From: Myotis daubentonii
Lineage: Eukaryota; Chordata; Mammalia; Chiroptera; Vespertilionidae
Assembly (NCBI RefSeq): GCF_963259705.1
Contig: NC_081847.1
Location: forward strand, 91,008,046 to 91,072,045
Reading direction: 5' to 3'
DNA: 64,000 nt
Positions 9,960 through 22,011 of this stretch are shown here, piece after piece (within the stretch, counting starts at the first letter, position 1; every line of letters starts with the position of its first letter). A model generated the notes under the pieces. The model was not told the origin of the DNA. It searched no databases and saw only the letters and a program-made list of their open reading frames with translations. A program made the translations under genes and the position numbers.

Positions 9960-11817
9960 CTGCAGCGGAAGCAGGGCATTGCAGCGTCAGGGCAGTTTTC
10001 CTTCGCAAGGACACCTGCTCAGCACGGTAAGGAGCACCCAGAAGAAGCCACAGCATTGAATTTGAGGAACAAAAAGTGTTTTTACCACCTTACCCCTCTA
10101 GGTGGGTGGAGCTTGGGCAGCCTCAGCAGCTACTTCTCTCTGGAATCGTCTCACTGCTAACTGTATGATTCTATGAAACTCATTTTGTTGGCTAAGTGTG
10201 GAGCTCGTAATGTTCTACTGGATAATAGGTGATGTGGTCTTTCTTCTTTCAATCTGTCCACTGATTAGCAGACATTGGTCCACAGCATCCATGGAAACAT
10301 CTGGATTATGCCACAAGGTCCTTGATATTTGGCCTGGTCAGTCCAAAAGCATTCCTGGGGGGGGGGGTCTAAGCTGACCCATCTACCTTCCCCCACGCGC
10401 CAGTGCCAGCTGGGCTACCAAGGCAAGAGGGTTATTATGGGCAATGCAGCCACAACACAGTAAATGGACTAATAAAATATCGTCATACTTTATGTATTAA
10501 TCCTATAAACCAACAGCATAAATAAGTGTTAGGGGCTGTTGGAACCCAGGAGTGTTTCCTAAGCTGGACAGGACTGCATATCGAGGTCCGGTTGGCATGG
10601 ACCATGTATGCTCAGTGACGTTCTGGGTAGGACCACATTGTAAGGACCACGTGGTGTGGACAGATGTGTCAGTGGCTATGGTGGGCAGGACCAAGTGTTT
10701 CAGTAGGTGGGGACCTTGCCCACCTCACCCTCCATGGAGCTCTGACCAGGCTGTCTGGTCTCCAGAGGTGAGTGCATCCCTGGGACGTTGTGATGGTGAG
10801 TGTACTTGACTCAAGAGAGGACGGGTGCTGCTTTTCTGTTGGTAAGGACGCCACTCTGGCTATGTATCCAGATAGACTGTTGCAGATCAGAAGAATGTTT
10901 CAACTGAAATGACGGTAACCACCATAATCCCATGGACACCTTTATGGATTCTCAGTGCTGTCTGTGTGTTTTCATAATCTCTGCTTACTGTGTGTTTTTA
11001 TAGACTTAATTGCTGTTGTTGGAGGGTGTTTAAGAGTTTTATACTATTAAAGACTTCAGCAATGTTACTACATGCATGAACATTTTTGTGTACATGTGTA
11101 AACATGCACACACACACATATTTTTGTAACTCTTTGTGTACTCGTTGAGACATAGATAATTGTATGTTTGTTTTAGCTAAGGCTTCATTTAATTACCACT
11201 TTGCGGGGAGGAGCTGCTCCATGTGAATGGAGCTCATACTTTCAGGAACCAAAGCATTTACATTTTTCTCCATTTTGATGCAACTTCCTAAAATGTACCA
11301 CCTATTGTCTATTTTGTCAACAAAGATCACACAGTGATCATATTTTCTCCCGTTATTTGATATTATCAGGTTGAAAATGTGACCGCTATAATAAAGTCCT
11401 CCCAGAGGAAATAGCTTTACTTTCCCAGTCCCACTCTAAATGGTCCTGGGTTCTGTGGTTTTATTTAGTTGTGGTTACAGATATTTTTGCTTTTGTATTT
11501 TTTCCTCATTGATTAACCATGCCATTATGCTGATGTAATTGTCTAAAACTCCTCTTCCCATTCTAACGTGTTACTTTACTTTTTTTGCTTTGCCTTAGGT
11601 TGGGAAACATAAATAAGCTACTAGTAAAGTTTGATAAGCAGGAGTTACTATGACGCTGACCTGTCACAAACCTTGCCTAAAGCATGGATATTTAAAATTA
11701 TGGCTTTCAAATATCGCTGTTTTCAAATATTCTGATTTTTGATATATTATGCATTACATGACTCAGTTTCTCTTTCCATTCTAAATTGAGTAGGTAGTTT
11801 TAATAGTTATACATTAC
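9960..11817. other. DSG4 intron 2
   Basis: Mostly sequence without recognised repeats. It has a poly-G run at 10357-10367 and a stretch at 10570-10700 with several loose copies of ggaccacgt/ggaccatgt. No gene supported. Confidence 0.5.
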
Positions 11818-11853
11818 CTCAACAATAAATTCACTGTTTACTTCCAACACCAC
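11818..11853 (-). CDS. DSG4: DSG4 exon 2 (end of signal peptide, start of pro-region)
   Basis: 36-nt exon encoding VVLEVNSEFIVE; acceptor AACAG, donor GTAATG. Human DSG4 has VVMEVNSEFIVE at this place. Same size as DSG1 exon 2 (59745-59780). Too short to be visible as an open frame; found by searching for the conserved VNSEF core between exons 1 and 3. Confidence 0.94.
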
Positions 11854-11934
11854 CTGTTATAGAAGATACAGCATTAGCATAAATTTGCATAGTTTAAAGG
11901 AAGTCAAGTCATGAAATTATTGACAGTGTTCTCT

Positions 11935-14480
11935 GATTAATTCATTTCTTAAACACACATTTTGCTAGTGATATGGAATAAACATGGGTAACACAATATT
12001 AATAGTACAGGTTTTCCCCCACAGAGGCTTTTAAACTTTTAAGGAAGCAAACACATAACTATAGGAAAGTTAGTGTATGTGCTTCAGCAGGGGCACCCAG
12101 GGGCTCAGTGGAAGGAAAAGCAGACAACTCAGGTTACCCGGTGAGTTTCAGGAAGGCCGCAGAGGAGAGTGGGGATGTGAAAGGGGTCTGCAGGATGAAG
12201 CTACTCTGGTAAGAGAAATTGATGGGGACAATTTTTCAGCCAGAATAAAACATGAACACAGGTATAAGGGGATCCTCTAAGTTTCCCAGGATGCTCCAGG
12301 AATGGGAAGTAATATTATCAGCTGGAAAGAAGAGGAAATAGCAAGGAGACGCGGGAGACAAGGTTAGGAATGGCAGGTTGGAGGCAGATCATGAAGTGCT
12401 TTATATACCAAACTAGGGAGTGTGGGCTTCACTGAATAAAATACAGGGTTTGACAGTAACACCTTTTTAAAAACACACCATTGATATGAAGGGATGGTTA
12501 CAAGGGGAAAGTACTTGAAGTCCAGACACTTAAGAATGAGCAGTTGCTGGGTAAGACACAGTTAGAACATGAACATAGGGCTGACTGGAAAGGAGAGAGA
12601 ATGGAGACACTGCCAAGGAACTAATAGGACTTGTAGATTGTGGGTACAAGGAGAGGATGTAAGTTAAGTTGGCTTATTGGGACAACGGGGTACTTTTAAT
12701 AATAACAGAAAATTTAACAGGAGAGGGTCACTGCAGGGAGATGATGCCGAAGTCTTCATTAATTAATTAATTAGTTTATCTTATTACTTCTAAAATTTGG
12801 GATAGACATAAAAGATGAAGAAGTGGAAATTTATCTAAACAGGAGTGCTATTTAAAGTTGCAGGAGGTGAGGGTAGTCCATTAAAAAGTTTAAGAAGATC
12901 AATAAAGTAGTCAGAGAACAGACTCTTATAGGAAATGCTTATACTGTGCAGGGGACAGAAGAAAGAAGTCTAAGCAGAGAATAGAGAGGGCGGGGGACCA
13001 GGTTTGTGGGTGCAGAGCAGCTTTTGTCCACACAAAGAGGTCAGAAGTGGCAGGGCGGTGGCTGTGGTTGTGGTTGTGGTTGTGGATATGGTGGAGGGTT
13101 GGTCAGCAGGCTGAATTCAGAAAGAAGAGATGCAGATGGAGAAGTAGCCAGAAAAGAGGCAGGATGAGTGGCAGACAGGGATAAGAAGTTAGCTGAAGAG
13201 GAACAACTTAAGGATTCATGTTTCGTAGCAAGGTCAAGGAGATTGGGAGCTGAGACGTCCTGGGGGTTTGCGCAGGCAGTCAGTGCGAACTTGTGCAAGT
13301 GACATCAATCAGATTGCAGGAGTCAAGGAACAAGCTGTTGAGAAAGTACACATAGCAACCATACATGACATTTTCAAGTTAGGAGTTAAAAGATGTGAGA
13401 GAGATGATGCAATTTGAGGAGTTAATGAAATCAAGACATATTTTTTAGGTTTGGGGAACCATGACCAAATATACAGTCCACAGGGAGAGGAAAAGGGGTT
13501 TGTGGGAAAGAATGGTAGATGGAGATGAGGGAAAGGGAGGGGAGGAGGAGGCGGAAATCAAGGAGCTACAAGTGTAATCTAAGAGAGCATGGGAATGGTT
13601 AATCACAGTGCAGGGCAGCGGGTGGTGAACACACAGTACAGGTAGTGCTTGTGGAGCTGGGCACCTGCAGCCCATATGGTTTTATTAACCGGTGTCATCC
13701 CAATTCATTCAATAAAAAGGAAACAATAACAGTGCAAGGAGGGGCCCTGGTCATGAAGAAGACAATCACTTCCTCTGAAACAGAAGCCGGAAGGACACTA
13801 TGAAGAGAGAAAAGCATTGTGAGGTGTAAGAGCAGGATAACTTTTACATGGCTTTTCCGAATCGGAGTGAGCAGGGATGGGGAAGGTGGAGGGGGGGGGG
13901 GCCCGCAGGGGGGACGGGGACGGGGACAGGGGGTAGGAGACAGTCAAAAGAGAAGTGACAGGAAACCAACAAAATGCCACGAATCAGAGAGGAGCAGCAG
14001 GCTCACCCAGCATTCCTGAGTGAGGGAACACTGGGCACAGAAAATTAGAAATAGAGAAAATAATCTATTATCCCGTAGCGGACGGCCAGTGTGAGGACCA
14101 GTTGGCTTGGGAAGTCTGTCCTGCTCCTTTTCTAGCGGAGCTCGGCAACCTGCTGTGCGAGGAGAGGACTGTGAGGGCTGTCCCGGGGTGGAGGTTGCTG
14201 TCAAGGTGGAGTGGGGACTGGGGAGGTGATGAGCTACCACTGCGAACTCCAGAGAGCCAGGGAGCAGAGTAAAACCAGGCCACTCCAGTGGACTGAGGTG
14301 AGGGAGACCCTGGACCAGGTGGAGTGGGTGCAAAGCGGATTTCGCAGATGTGGGGGCGGGGGGCGGTATAAGAGAGGGTGAAGGGTATGGGTGGGGATTT
14401 GGAAGGACAGCTGAGCCCAGAAGAAGGGAAAATCAGCGATGAGAAATGTGGCATTAGGGCCCAGTGTTTCCACTTCACTA
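11935..14480 (+). repeat. Purine-rich old interspersed repeat, long copy
   Basis: GA-rich plus strand with phrases such as ggaggcagatcatgaagtgc, tttatataccaaactaggga and agtgtgggcttcactgaata that recur in a well-known old mammalian repeat. My best guess is an L1-related 5' region; the family is uncertain. It fills the first 2.5 kb of DSG4 intron 1 next to exon 2. The strand bias makes long antisense frames (for example 13944-14478) that are not genes. Confidence 0.5.
13877..13934 (+). other. G-run cluster (possible G-quadruplex)
   Basis: Several runs of three or more G within about 55 bases, including a stretch of eleven or more G and the units ggggac repeated. Meets the usual G4 pattern on the plus strand, which is the non-template strand of neither gene (template for DSG4). 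Structure is predicted only. Confidence 0.5.
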
Positions 14481-14776
14481 TTTTTCTCCCTTACGTGTAA
14501 ATTTATTAGACATTAGAAAACTAGCTACACCAGGAAAAGAAATTCAATATTTAATAGGAGGTGGTCTTATTTGGTGGCATAGGGTGTTTTATTTCATAAT
14601 AAATATTGCCTTTGGGGTTTAGATATTCTTTTGGTTAGAAAAGTAGATGATTCTGGAAAGTATAAGGAAAAGTAAAAATCACATAGAATCTGACCACTTG
14701 GAGATCATCATTGTTAATATTTGGAGAAATTTAGAATTTGTCCTTTTCAAAAACACATACTTAGACAAATTATAAT

Positions 14777-15025
14777 ATTTTTGTATTCATTCATTCTTTC
14801 ATCAGTTTTTTAAAAATATATTTTATTGATTTTTCACAGAGAGGAAGGAAGAGGGATAGAGAGTTAGAAACATCGATGAGAGAGAAACATCGATCAGCTG
14901 CCTCTTGCACACCTCCTACTGGGGATGTGCCCGCAACCTAGGTACGTGCCCTTGGCCGGAATCGAACCTGGGACCTTTCAGTCCGCAGGCTGACGCTCTA
15001 TCCACTGAGCCAAACTGGTCAGGGT
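14777..15025 (-). mobile_element. VES-type SINE, antisense
   Basis: Body from aaatatattttattgatttt to ctgagccaaactggtcaggg. Direct repeats gacaaattataat at 14764-14776 and 15026-15038. The region 14777-14810 is a mixed T-rich tail. DSG4 intron 1. Confidence 0.9.
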
Positions 15026-15529
15026 GACAAATTATAATTTTTTAACCCCAAATAAATGATATTATCTGCACAATTTAGTAATCTCTTCCACTCAGTTATT
15101 ATCACGGTAAAGTTTCATGTCAAGGAGTACATGTCGACATCATACATTTAAAAAATATTTTTGTTGCCTTCTCCTGAGGACATGTTTTTACATTGCTTTT
15201 CAGAGAGAGTGGAAGGGAGGGAGGGGGAATATAGATAGATAGACAGACAGACATATTTGGGAGAGGAGAACCAGCTCGATCCTTCAACAGAATGACTTAC
15301 GCAAAGAATATACATGTGGAAGCTGTGTAACTAGTAAGTGATTCCTTTAAAACTACTGTACACGTGTACCTTTGAAGTGCTTATGTATGTCAGGGCTATC
15401 TGTGCTCCAGTTTGAAGACTATTGTCGTAGTTCTTTTAAATTGGTGTATGTTTCTAAGTCAGATAATTTATATCTTAAAGTGGATATACAGTCCTAAATT
15501 ATGGATTAGCTTTATTAAAAGCAATGAGC

Positions 15530-15690
15530 TATAGACATGACTACTTTAGACTTGGGAGCAGAAGAACTGAGTATGAGTCTTGACTCCGTTTGGCAGATGT
15601 GACCTTGGATCAGTCCCCTACCCGCTCTCTGATTCAGGTTCTGATCTAAGGAGAGTAAACATGTGAAAGTACTAGGTCTATAAAGAGGAA
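15530..15690 (+). repeat. MIR SINE fragment
   Basis: MIR core pattern: gagtcttgactccgtttggc, then gatgtgaccttggatcagtc, then a run resembling the MIR 3' half. Old. Confidence 0.65.
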
Positions 15691-15744
15691 AGAAGAGACG
15701 GAAGAGTTTTCCTCCGTGCATCAGAGGGTGTACTCACAGCACAT

Positions 15745-15995
15745 CTTAACATAGAAGAGTACCAGTCAGTCATTGTGAAAGCTTGGGACTGGCCTCAGCA
15801 CTTCTAGAGGGAGGCCGGGGGGTGGGGGTGGTGGTGAATGGAGGGATGGGTGAGGAGGGTGCAGGGGAATATCGTCAATGATAGTGTGATAGCTGCCCGG
15901 GGACAGGCGGTTACTAGACTCAGTGTGGTGAGCACATCATCAATTACATAAACGAATATAATATTGTATGCCAACTAGACTTTAATAAAAATAAT
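15745..15995 (+). repeat. L1 3' end fragment, sense
   Basis: Resembles the 3' UTR of older placental L1: ggggaatatcgtcaatgata ... gcggttactagactcagtgt ... ataatattgtatgccaact followed by an A-rich tail. Confidence 0.7.
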
Positions 15996-16095
15996 AATTA
16001 AATGCTTCTGCCTTGAAGGGAAAAAAAGAAAAAAGAAAGAAATTAACCACATCAAACAGATTAGTGCTCAGTTTGAAAGAATAAAGGAAGTGCTT

Positions 16096-17490
16096 TGAGT
16101 TCACTTGACCTTCCTCCTGTCCTCTCTACAGAACCCTGTGAACAGGATAGCAACATCCAGCCCTGAGATCCCGAGTCTAAGCTCTTTCCCCTCCATTGCC
16201 GTCCCTGGTGTTTCTCAGGGAGGTGGTGGGGTGGGGGGCGGGGGGAGAAGGGGGCTGATTGCAGTGCCTGCCAGGGTTTGCCTCTCAGACAGACCTGGTG
16301 CCTGAGGGAGCCTGTGCGCTACATACATTCTGACATTTCTGCCTTCTGCTTAGCTGGCCCTACCGATGACGGTGCCAGCAGCCCAGCCCTCCACACCGCC
16401 TCCCTTTCTGGCAGGTCTCACTGAAGAAACTGGGCTGGTTTTATTCTCGACCCGTGAAACCAGGAGCCCTGTCAGGAGGCTCCACTCCCCGGGAACCGCC
16501 TGGGAGCGGATGTGCGGAATAAACTAGGTGACATCATCTTCCGAAGTCGCACCGCATTAGCTGCACGAACCTCCGTGAAACTGCAGAACAGCGACGGGTT
16601 CCTGGGTAAATGCAGACACTCCTTGCCTTTCAAAGTCACCTTTTAAAGCTTATGCTGGTCACGTACCACCCGAGGATGGGGCTTGGCCTGAGAACCCGGC
16701 TACAACACAGCACACGACACAGGGCTGACCCCATCACAGGCGTGGAGACGGGAAAGAGGCAGAGGCACTGCAGGGAGGGAGCAGATCAGCCCCGAGAGAT
16801 GCTGGTACCCTGAGTGGTCACAGCCTCTGTGGCCTCGCTGGGAGAGGGTTCCCTGTCTTCCTTTCCCTGTGGATGTCCTTACAATGAATTGCATGAACTA
16901 AAGTAACTGCAATAGGACTTTTCCTGGCAAAGAAAAGTGCCCACAAAGCTAACGTGTATGTATCTGCTCATCTCCGAGCATATGATGAAGACTAGGACGG
17001 AGGACCTGCCCAGAAAGCAATCACACGGTAGAAGAGGGAGGACAGCAGATAAACAAGAGAAGATATGGGATGTCATAGACATTGCAGAAGAAGCGCGTGC
17101 AGGGCGCAGTGTTGCCCAAAGCGGCCACCTCTGGGAGGAACCAAGGAGAGCTCTGGACGGGCGGCCTGGGGCTGTCTGCATCAGCCAGGCTTTGAAAATG
17201 TCTTTGTTTGTAACACGGGGCTGCTTCTAAATACCTTCAGCAGTGTTACACGCGTGAAACAACCTTGCTAGCTATAAAACGCCTCGCGAGTGCGGCGTGG
17301 TGAAATGGGAATGCAGTGGGAGACCGGATCCAGAGGTGTTTCCGCAGCCTGCAGGGAGGGAGGAGAACCAACTCCTTTGGCGTCTCAATTTCAAGCCCTC
17401 AAGCTCACTTGGAAGTTCACTACCCACATTGAGTTGCTATAAGCATGTAGGTGGGAAATGTGGTGAAGTGCCTTGGCAAGAAAGATAAAT
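16096..17490. other. Repeat-free, relatively GC-rich block of DSG4 intron 1
   Basis: About 1.4 kb with higher GC than its surroundings and no recognised repeat. Contains a G-run cluster at 16218-16254. Short open frames exist on both strands but none has coding character that I can support. It could hold regulatory sequence or an antisense transcript; nothing in the sequence proves it. Confidence 0.35.
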
Positions 17491-20400
17491 TGGAAACAGA
17501 ATCCATTCATTCACTCATTCATTCAAAAGATTTCATTGATAAAATGTTATGTGATGGGCACTGTCCTTGGTGTGCAAGATAATTTCTGACCTATTATGGT
17601 GTATATACATTCTAGGGAGAATAATAGCCAATATGCTATAGCCATCCAACTTTTGGAAAATTGCTGAAGTTTTTCTGGGCCTAACTTTCTTTTTAAATAC
17701 CTCCTCCTAGAGAGAGATGATGGTTTTATATGAGATATGTAGAATCTAAGTCATTGCATGTGCTTTTTGCAGTATTAGGAGACATACTATTCTCTTACCT
17801 CCCGAGTGTATCTCACATAGCAGCTACTGAACAGGCCTATTTCCATCTCTGTGCCATCCTTTTGAAGTTAGTTTTCACCGTCCTTTGCACACCCAGTACC
17901 TTATTAATAAGCAGTTCTCCCCTGAATAATACTTGTAAAAATAATTGAGTAAAGCCATCACCATCCTCGTGGGGCTCTGGTAGACATGCCAAGTTCAGGC
18001 CTAATTATACCACTTTTGTTTATAATGGAAGGTATGGCCAGGAGTGGCATTTTAGTTGGTAAGTGTGTAATTTTCGGTGTGGAAGGGAGGGCAGACGTTT
18101 CCCAGGCCGGGGATCCCGGGAAGTTTCGCCAGCCACTCCCTTCACACTCCCTGTCACAGCTGCTCTTCTGAGTGAGGGATCCCACCGCAGTCCCGCCTGG
18201 GGAAGGGAGGGACACAGCTGCAACCCAGGCTCACTGCTTTGTAAGGAGCTCCTCGCTGGAGACTCAGGACTAGAAAGGAGTCGGGGACTATCTACTTATC
18301 GGCAAGAAGTCCTCTCAGAAAGCAACCCCCTAAAAAGAGGAAAGGAAGGACCCATCTAGAGTCTCAGAGCAGCATCTTCATGCTACAGTTCTAGAAACAA
18401 ATGTTATTGGCAGCGCTGCATTGAAGTTCTAGGGCCTGAGTATCTCTTGGCATACAGAGCTTCTTTAGTCCATCATGCACTCTGCAGAGACCTGAAGGCC
18501 ACACTGTAAGTCTGTCCACTTGGTTCAAATATATGTTGTAATTCCTTAGTCACACCAACAAAGAAACACCAGAGGTGAGATTTGCTTCTGTATAACCTTT
18601 GGTGCGATGAGGTCATCAGTAATGTCTGTAACCAGCAGTATTGGAACCGGTCATTTCATGCTATCTAATGCATTCTGTACAACCAAAACAACCACATCAG
18701 ATAAGATTGTTTGTCATCAGCCTCCACTTCTAGAAATTTGACTGAAAGTAAAATAAATAAATACAAATTTCTGTTTCACCTGTCAGAATCACAGTGTTTT
18801 ATCTGAAAACTAACCTGATAAGTGGCTAGGTTAGTTCTAAATATGTTGATCAATTTTGATGCCTGTTGTCAGCTTATAGTAGATAACATCTACTAGTACA
18901 TATGTCGCCACCTACCTTCTTTACTTTCCAAGAATCAGAACACTTAATTGAAAGCTTAACATCTTATACATAGCATGAATGATCACCATCTGTGCACAAA
19001 ACATCTTATCTGATAACAGCTGTTTGTATGCTGTTTGTATGATCTTATCAACGCAATAAAATACAAGCCTCTCATAGCTAATAACTGTTCTGCCTTAAGT
19101 GATTCCTCCCGAGTAAACTTACACACTCCATAGCGTTGCCTAAATCTTTAAGTTCTCCAACCAAAGTTATGAAAATGATATTTGCGAGTCAGACCTGAAC
19201 TTCTATCTACACAGCAATTCAATGGAGACCATTGTAGAGTCTCAGAGAGTTTCCGTCTGGGAAGAAACTTAGCGACAGGATGTCTGACCACACACTCGCC
19301 CCCGGGGCACAGGGAGGCCCCGAGGAGCTGGTGCCTTAGCCACGGTTATGCAACCCCTTGAGGAGAATCCGTGGCTTCAGTCTGGGCTTCTGCGTCTGGG
19401 TTTAGCGTTGACTGCCCCTCACCACCCCGGTGTGTTACGGCCGAGGGACATGAAGAGCGCCTTCGGAAGAAGGTGCTGAAGGGCTCAATGAGAGAATGAG
19501 ATGCCTATTGTAGCTTAGAGTTGGGGTAGCTTTTATAGGTGAAGTCAGTCAAAACCTTGTTTAAAGTGCTCTCTGTGGTTAAGATACAGATGACACAGAC
19601 CCATCCGTCTCTGAGAGGCTGCCACACCCTCCCTGGGCTAAGCTGCAATGATGCCCCAGCGAGCCTTTGATTTAGTTAATGAAAAAGGGGCGGAGTTGAA
19701 GTTCAGGAAATGAAAGACAAGCAGGAATGCCCCTTTTCTACAGCACCCGTGACAGTGTATTGATTCCCCTTACACATTCTTGCACTTGTCCCAACCTTGA
19801 CACATGCTAGAAATCTCTACGTCTTAATTGCAAAAGTTATTAGTTGATATCTTAAGAGATCTATTAGAAATACAAAAAGAGCTTAAGTCTATTACAATTA
19901 CCATGAGATATGAAACACAAATACTGTAAGATCTGTGGAGAGAAATTAAGTATCAAAACTCTAAAATTATGAGGGAAAATAAGTCCATATTACCAAAAAG
20001 AGATTCTAAGAATCTGAAATATAATACTCTTTCAAGATCAAGGAAAAGAAAATTCACTCTTCAGTTAAGTAATATTGTCATAGAATATACCTGGGCAGAA
20101 AGGACTAGGAGGCAAAATTTAGTGCCCGGAAGTTGCCTCAAAAATCTTGATGCATGCAATCAGTTTCCTTACAGGAAACAAAAGGTTTATCCGAGTCAAA
20201 GATGGAGGTACCCCGTAGAAGTGCTGTAAGAGGTCTATGCTAATAATTCTTCATTTCTATGAAAGATGGAATCAGATTCTTTCTGCTTCCTTTAGCAATG
20301 CAAGGGAAGGATGATCCTCATGACAGGGCAGTGCACTTCTATTTGTACGGTTTCAGTTTATCATTATTTTGCATAATGGTCTTATTTAATAGTATGTCTT

Positions 20401-21963
20401 CCAAGTTCAGAGAATGGAATGTTCTACCACTGTTCCTTTCAAGCATGGGCTGTGCACTGCTTTTGAAGTTCATAGACATGGACTCCAGCAGAATGGCACC
20501 TGCTGGACCAACTGGGCACGGTGTATTGCCACATCTGTCTGGCTTCAGCTCTCCTCTGCCTTTTAGAACTGATGCTCAGATGTGTCCTGTATAACTCCTT
20601 CCTAATAGTAGGGCGGGAATCATTTTACAAACTCATGTCGTAGCACCACCGCCAACATTCCCGGGACACTGAGGTGCAGCCCGCTGTACGTTATTTGCCT
20701 TTATATACTTTGAAAAAAATATGTGCAATTTTCTAATAATTTACTTCTCTTATCTTTCCACTCATTTTTCTTAACTGTTATTTTAAATAAGGAATAAGTT
20801 TCATTCACCCTTTTATCTCCAGCAGCTACCACAGTACCGAACACAAAATCAGTGGTTAATAAATAGCTATTTGTTAAGTAATAGACAAGAGATAAATACA
20901 TGGTTTACCTTAAAAATGCAAAGAAGGAAAAAGGAAACACATTTCTTGTGTCATGTTAATTTGTACCAAAAATTGATAAATTTATGGATGGGGTGAAAAC
21001 CACAGGAATTTCTTCCTTGGTATATACAAGAAGTGAACTTGGAGATGGACAAGTCAGATTGAATTGTTCTGTCATTTGCCCATCAATAGACTGGAATCTA
21101 ATCTAACCTAGTTTAATTGGTCCTTTAAATAGAATTTCCTAATTGAATTGGCAATAGTTTGGGGAATCGGCCAACCTTATCTTTGTTCCTCTAAGAGCTG
21201 GCACTAGGAGCTGCCTTACTTCTTTTAAGGGGAGGACATCCCGTAAGCATGATGCCTGAGGAGAAAGCAGTCCATGCCTTGGCACCCAGAGGTTGGAGGG
21301 AAGTAAGATACCAAATGTCACATTTACTCTAAAGAAATAGATGATCTAACTGTTTCCTTCCTGGACTACAGAAATGCTTTAATAATCCAGAAGGGGTTCC
21401 TTGAGGGCTTGGTTTTCTCCTTTTTTTCCCCATTTCTGATCAGAAAAAAATTTCATATGACTTAAATATTTCACAATTAGTTGCAATATAATTTTGACCT
21501 AGCTACCATTCTTCCACCTTGAAGGAAACACACAGGGAAATAACTGCTTGAAAGAGATGGGCTGGATTCACTTTGCTTCCCTTCAAATTTAGAACCCATT
21601 TGCACCAGGGATTTTGACAGTCATCTGTCTGATTGAAGTGTAAGAACTATGCTTAATAAAATATACTTAATAAAATAGGTACATTACTTGATTTCTGATT
21701 GTAAATTTTAGATTTGTTCTAGCCTTTAATCTGAATTAGAGGCTGTCTCTGACTCTGTTTAAGGCTAATTCAGCCAGATTCTCACCCTGCTTCTCTATAG
21801 CATTTAGCCCCTCAAACTTGGCGAGACCTGAAATCACCAGAGGCGGAAACTGCCTCTGCAGGCAGGGTTTCCAAATGGATGAAATCCCATGTAGAACGTC
21901 CAGGGGACGGAGCAGACACAGCATCAGGCTGCCTTCCCTTCCCAGGCCTCACATTCCACTTAC
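17491..21963. other. Remaining DSG4 intron 1
   Basis: 17500-17640 resembles the start of the purine-rich old repeat (attcattcattc followed by gggcactgtccttggtg). 20795-20890 resembles an L2 3' end (tagctatttgttaagtaat). The rest, including 18000-20700, shows no recognised repeat or exon. Confidence 0.45.
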
Positions 21964-22011
21964 CAGGAAAATGATCAAGAGGTGAATGTTCCTGAAGAGG
22001 AGCCAATCCAT
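21964..22011 (-). CDS. DSG4: DSG4 exon 1 coding part (start codon, signal peptide)
   Basis: 48 nt encoding MDWLLFRNIHLLIIFL, ending at a GTAAGTGG donor. Human DSG4 starts MDWLFFRNICLLIILM, so this is a near-exact match. The ATG sits in a good context (G at -3 and +4). It is a hydrophobic signal peptide continued by exon 2. The 5' UTR extends to higher coordinates; its start cannot be fixed. Intron 1 (11854-21963) is about 10.1 kb. Confidence 0.95.

Larger units (their letters stand above)
605..22011 (-). other. DSG4: DSG4 gene (desmoglein 4), exons 1-9; 3' part outside window
   Basis: Desmosomal cadherin; in other mammals it works in the hair shaft cortex and upper epidermis, and its loss causes hypotrichosis. 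Nine coding exons on the minus strand total 1,277 nt (425 codons plus two bases), about 40% of the roughly 1,040-residue human protein. They encode the signal peptide (MDWLLFRNIHLL...), a pro-region ending RRQKR, mature start EWIKFAAAC, and cadherin domains EC1 to part of EC4. Family-specific stretches such as [27 protein letters not shown] and MLDYEQMPN point to DSG4 rather than DSG1 or DSG3, as does its place just downstream of DSG1. Intron 1 is about 10 kb. Exon 10 and the tail lie left of position 1. All reading frames are open, so nothing here suggests a pseudogene. Confidence 0.96.

Noticed and set aside
13944..14478. Several Pro/Ser-rich minus-strand frames of 79-136 codons
   Set aside because: Explained by purine strand bias of an old repeat; no initiator context, no family similarity.
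18540..19145. Possible solitary LTR with a CAATAAAA signal near 19048
   Set aside because: No clear TG...CA ends or flanking target repeats could be found; the signal alone is weak.
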